DNA from: an uncultured Caryophanales bacterium
GTDB lineage: Bacteria; Bacillota_I; Bacilli_A; RFN20; CAG-826
Length of the DNA: 7,134 nt
Assembly (NCBI GenBank): GCA_937895315.1
Contig: CALAWM010000070.1
Span: 1 to 7,134, forward strand
Direction: 5' to 3'
Each line of letters opens with the position of its first letter. The first letter of the stretch is position 1. Under the pieces are notes generated by a model. That model saw only the letters and a list, made by a program, of their open reading frames with translations. It did no database searches and was not told where the DNA came from. Positions 5,704 through 7,134 of the stretch are shown here, one piece after another. A program made the translations under genes and the position numbers.

Positions 5704-5719
5704 ATACCCCGGGGGAGTA
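5704..5719. promoter_or_regulatory. GC-rich dyad ATACCCCGGGGGAGTA, CsoR/RcnR-operator-like
   Basis: A run of C4G5 flanked by ATA and AGTA stands out in an otherwise AT-rich spacer. CsoR/RcnR-family repressors (copper, nickel/cobalt, formaldehyde, sulfide sensors) bind sites of the form TAC-C-tract/G-tract-GTA, and this resembles them. It lies between the permease terminator and the FMN reductase gene, about 35 bp upstream of the -10. No such regulator is encoded in the window. Confidence 0.35.
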
Positions 5720-5749
5720 AAAAATGCCCTAGTATTTCTAAGGCATTTT
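5719..5749 (-). terminator. Intrinsic terminator of the uracil permease gene
   Basis: On the minus strand AAAATGCCTTAG (5749-5738) pairs with CTAGGGCATTTT (5732-5721): 12 pairs with one G-U and a 5-nt loop, running into six T (5724-5719). It follows the permease stop (5770) by about 20 bp. Confidence 0.9.
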
Positions 5750-5769
5750 GCGTTATTTTTACGAATTAA

Positions 5770-7089
5770 CTAATCTTCTTTGATTGGTTCTTCCGCGGGT
5801 GTAGTTACGGTTTCTGCTTTGCTTTCTTCCTTTGGTTCAGGAATAATAACATTTAATAACACGGCGATTAAAGTGGCGATGGCAAGTGGCGAAATTTCGA
5901 CATTACCAATCATGATTTTTAAAAGTCGAGGATCAATTGCGGAAACCCCAACTTGTCCGACAATATCACTAGCGACACTTAATGCGCCAAGGCCAAGACC
6001 AACAGCGAGCGTAATGGACACAATCAGTAAATCTTTAGTTTTACCAATATCGGCTTTATGTTCAATTACCATCCGTAAACCGCTGGCACTAATCATCCCG
6101 AAAAGAATAATTGATGCGCCACCAATGACGGCACTAGGAATAGTTGATATAACTGAGCCAAAGATTGAAAAGACCCCAAAGAATACCGCAAGTACGGCCG
6201 CATAAAAGACATTCTTTGGATCATAATTTTCGGTAATAACAAGAATCGCGGTATTTTCTCCATATGTCGTTTGCGGTGGTCCCCCTAATAAACTTGCCGT
6301 AATAATCGCGACCCCGTCGCCTGCTAAAGTGCGATCAATTCCCGGATCAACAAAGAAATCTTGACCACAAACTGTACTATTTGCGCTTATGTCCCCAATA
6401 TGTTCCATTAAAGTAACAAAGGCTAACGGAACCATCATAATAATGGCATTCCAATCAAAGCGTAAATATTTATAAAAACCTAACTTGCTGCCAATTGATT
6501 GAAAGACAACAATATCGGCCCCTTGGAGCGAAGAAAAATCGACTAAACCAATAATGGCGGCATAGGCATAACCAACAAAAAAGCCAAGAAGAATCGGCGC
6601 GGCTTTAAAAAATGATTTTGGTTTGGCAAAAGCACTAATCCCAACAATCGTTAATAAAGTAATAAGGGCCGTTGTCCAAAGTTTCCATTCTTCTCCGCCA
6701 TATAGAGCGTAAGGAGCAATAATGTTATTCCATAATATTTTTGGGACTAATAGCATTCCTAATACGATAATGATAGGTCCAACAACGCGGGGCGGGAACA
6801 CTTTACGGACTTTATCGACGCCAATCAGGGCAATAATCCCGGCAAAAAGAAGATAAACTACCCCAGTAAAGAAGATTGCGACAACTAAGGCACCCATGTT
6901 TTGTTGCCATAAGTCACTGCCAATTTCCCCGCTTCCACTCATGATAGCCATCATCGCCGGCAGATAGGCAAAACTACTACCCAGGAAGACAGGAACTTTC
7001 CGTTTCGTCATAAAGTAAAAAATAATCGTCCCTAATCCCGCGGTAATTAATGTAATTGAGACATCAAGCCCCACTAAGATTGGCACTAA
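5770..7089 (-). CDS. uraA: Uracil permease (NCS2/nucleobase-ascorbate transporter family), N-terminus missing
   Basis: An inner-membrane carrier for proton-coupled uracil uptake (pyrimidine salvage). Counting from the first proline of VPILVGLDVS as residue 2, it shows KVPVFLGSSFAY (30-41), MEHIGDI (227-233, with the Glu and His expected for base binding), PGIDRTLAGDG (248-258) and GGPPQTTYGENTA (269-280, Glu277 in the substrate site), then many hydrophobic segments. These blocks match UraA/PyrP better than purine permeases. The tail (416-438) is acidic, PEPKEESKAET and beyond, longer than usual. Known uracil permeases have about 30-40 residues before VPILVGL (a QH.FAMFGATVLVP-type segment). 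Here that part is replaced by an inverted copy of the gene's own sequence from 7090 on, with an in-frame stop at 7134. The GTG at 7086 codes for the conserved Val and is not a true start: no RBS is correctly placed. Uracil specificity is inferred. Confidence 0.9.
   Translation of the reverse strand, partial: LVPILVGLDVSITLITAGLGTIIFYFMTKRKVPVFLGSSFAYLPAMMAIMSGSGEIGSDLWQQNMGALVVAIFFTGVVYLLFAGIIALIGVDKVRKVFPPRVVGPIIIVLGMLLVPKILWNNIIAPYALYGGEEWKLWTTALITLLTIVGISAFAKPKSFFKAAPILLGFFVGYAYAAIIGLVDFSSLQGADIVVFQSIGSKLGFYKYLRFDWNAIIMMVPLAFVTLMEHIGDISANSTVCGQDFFVDPGIDRTLAGDGVAIITASLLGGPPQTTYGENTAILVITENYDPKNVFYAAVLAVFFGVFSIFGSVISTIPSAVIGGASIILFGMISASGLRMVIEHKADIGKTKDLLIVSITLAVGLGLGALSVASDIVGQVGVSAIDPRLLKIMIGNVEISPLAIATLIAVLLNVIIPEPKEESKAETVTTPAEEPIKED
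6965..7009 (+). repeat. Left arm of a 45-bp perfect inverted repeat
   Basis: This segment encodes part of the permease on the minus strand (TKRKVPVFLGSSFAY region). Its exact reverse complement is 7090-7134, 80 bp away. As the arm inside intact, conserved coding sequence, it is the original copy. Confidence 0.95.
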
Positions 7090-7134
7090 GACGAAACGGA
7101 AAGTTCCTGTCTTCCTGGGTAGTAGTTTTGCCTA
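7090..7134 (-). repeat. Right arm of the inverted repeat; probable fold-back chimera at the sequence end
   Basis: All 45 bases are the reverse complement of 6965-7009 and run to the last base of the window. The permease frame is sound up to about 7089-7092 and nonsense beyond (FRFVLVP instead of a conserved FGATVLVP-like stretch). This is therefore not genuine upstream sequence for the gene. Confidence 0.9.

Noticed and set aside
6965..7134. Terminal inverted repeats of an insertion sequence or an invertible switch
   Set aside because: The arms are ordinary permease codons, there is no transposase or recombinase, the 80-bp spacer is itself permease, and the right arm runs off the end of the sequence.
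1..7134. tRNA/rRNA genes, CRISPR arrays, UGA-as-Trp coding
   Set aside because: No cloverleaf-like or rRNA sequence and no regular spaced repeats were seen. Tryptophans in conserved positions are TGG and genes read through cleanly with standard stops.

Overview
The window looks like a piece of a low-GC, Firmicute- or Mollicute-like genome that uses the standard genetic code. Spacers are very AT-rich, Shine-Dalgarno sequences are strong (AGGAGG, AAGGAG), and one promoter is a perfect sigma-70/sigma-A match. Tryptophan is written TGG, and every stop codon is TAA or TAG. The style of the first protein (exported, starch-binding-like fold, C-terminal membrane anchor with a KKK tail and no LPXTG) suggests an Acholeplasma/Izemoplasma-type lineage. 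That placement is inference. All genes except the first are on the minus strand.

Layout from left to right: (1) 1-113, a promoter region packed with AT-rich dyads; (2) 114-875 (+), a surface protein with a carbohydrate-binding-like domain, ending in a terminator at 895-921; (3) 936-2280 (-), a two-gene operon of a small helix-turn-helix protein followed, with an 8-bp overlap, by an unrecognised 331-aa protein with a glycine-rich hydrophobic hairpin between helical arms; (4) 2381-3664 (-), a PlsC-type acyltransferase with an added zinc ribbon and C-terminal domain; (5) 3729-4986 (-), a tandem paralogue of that enzyme, frameshifted by a deletion that removed half of its zinc ribbon; (6) 5104-5637 (-), an NADPH-dependent FMN reductase-family flavoprotein with its own terminator and a CsoR/RcnR-operator-like GC dyad upstream; (7) 5770 to the right edge (-), an NCS2 uracil permease without its N-terminus.

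The right edge is anomalous. The last 45 bases (7090-7134) are a perfect inverted copy of 6965-7009, which lies inside the permease gene. This cuts the permease exactly where its conserved N-terminus should continue, so it looks like a fold-back chimera at a contig end rather than biology.

The best candidate for an undescribed system is the helix-turn-helix/hairpin operon at 936-2380. It has a consensus promoter with an almost absent leader, 11-bp-spaced direct repeats and an inverted half-site over the -35, a separate perfect dyad upstream, and a downstream product that looks membrane-active. A defence, toxin-like or envelope-stress role is a hypothesis only. The remaining genes (membrane-lipid acyltransferases, uracil uptake, flavin reductase, surface protein) look like housekeeping or envelope functions without one shared pathway.
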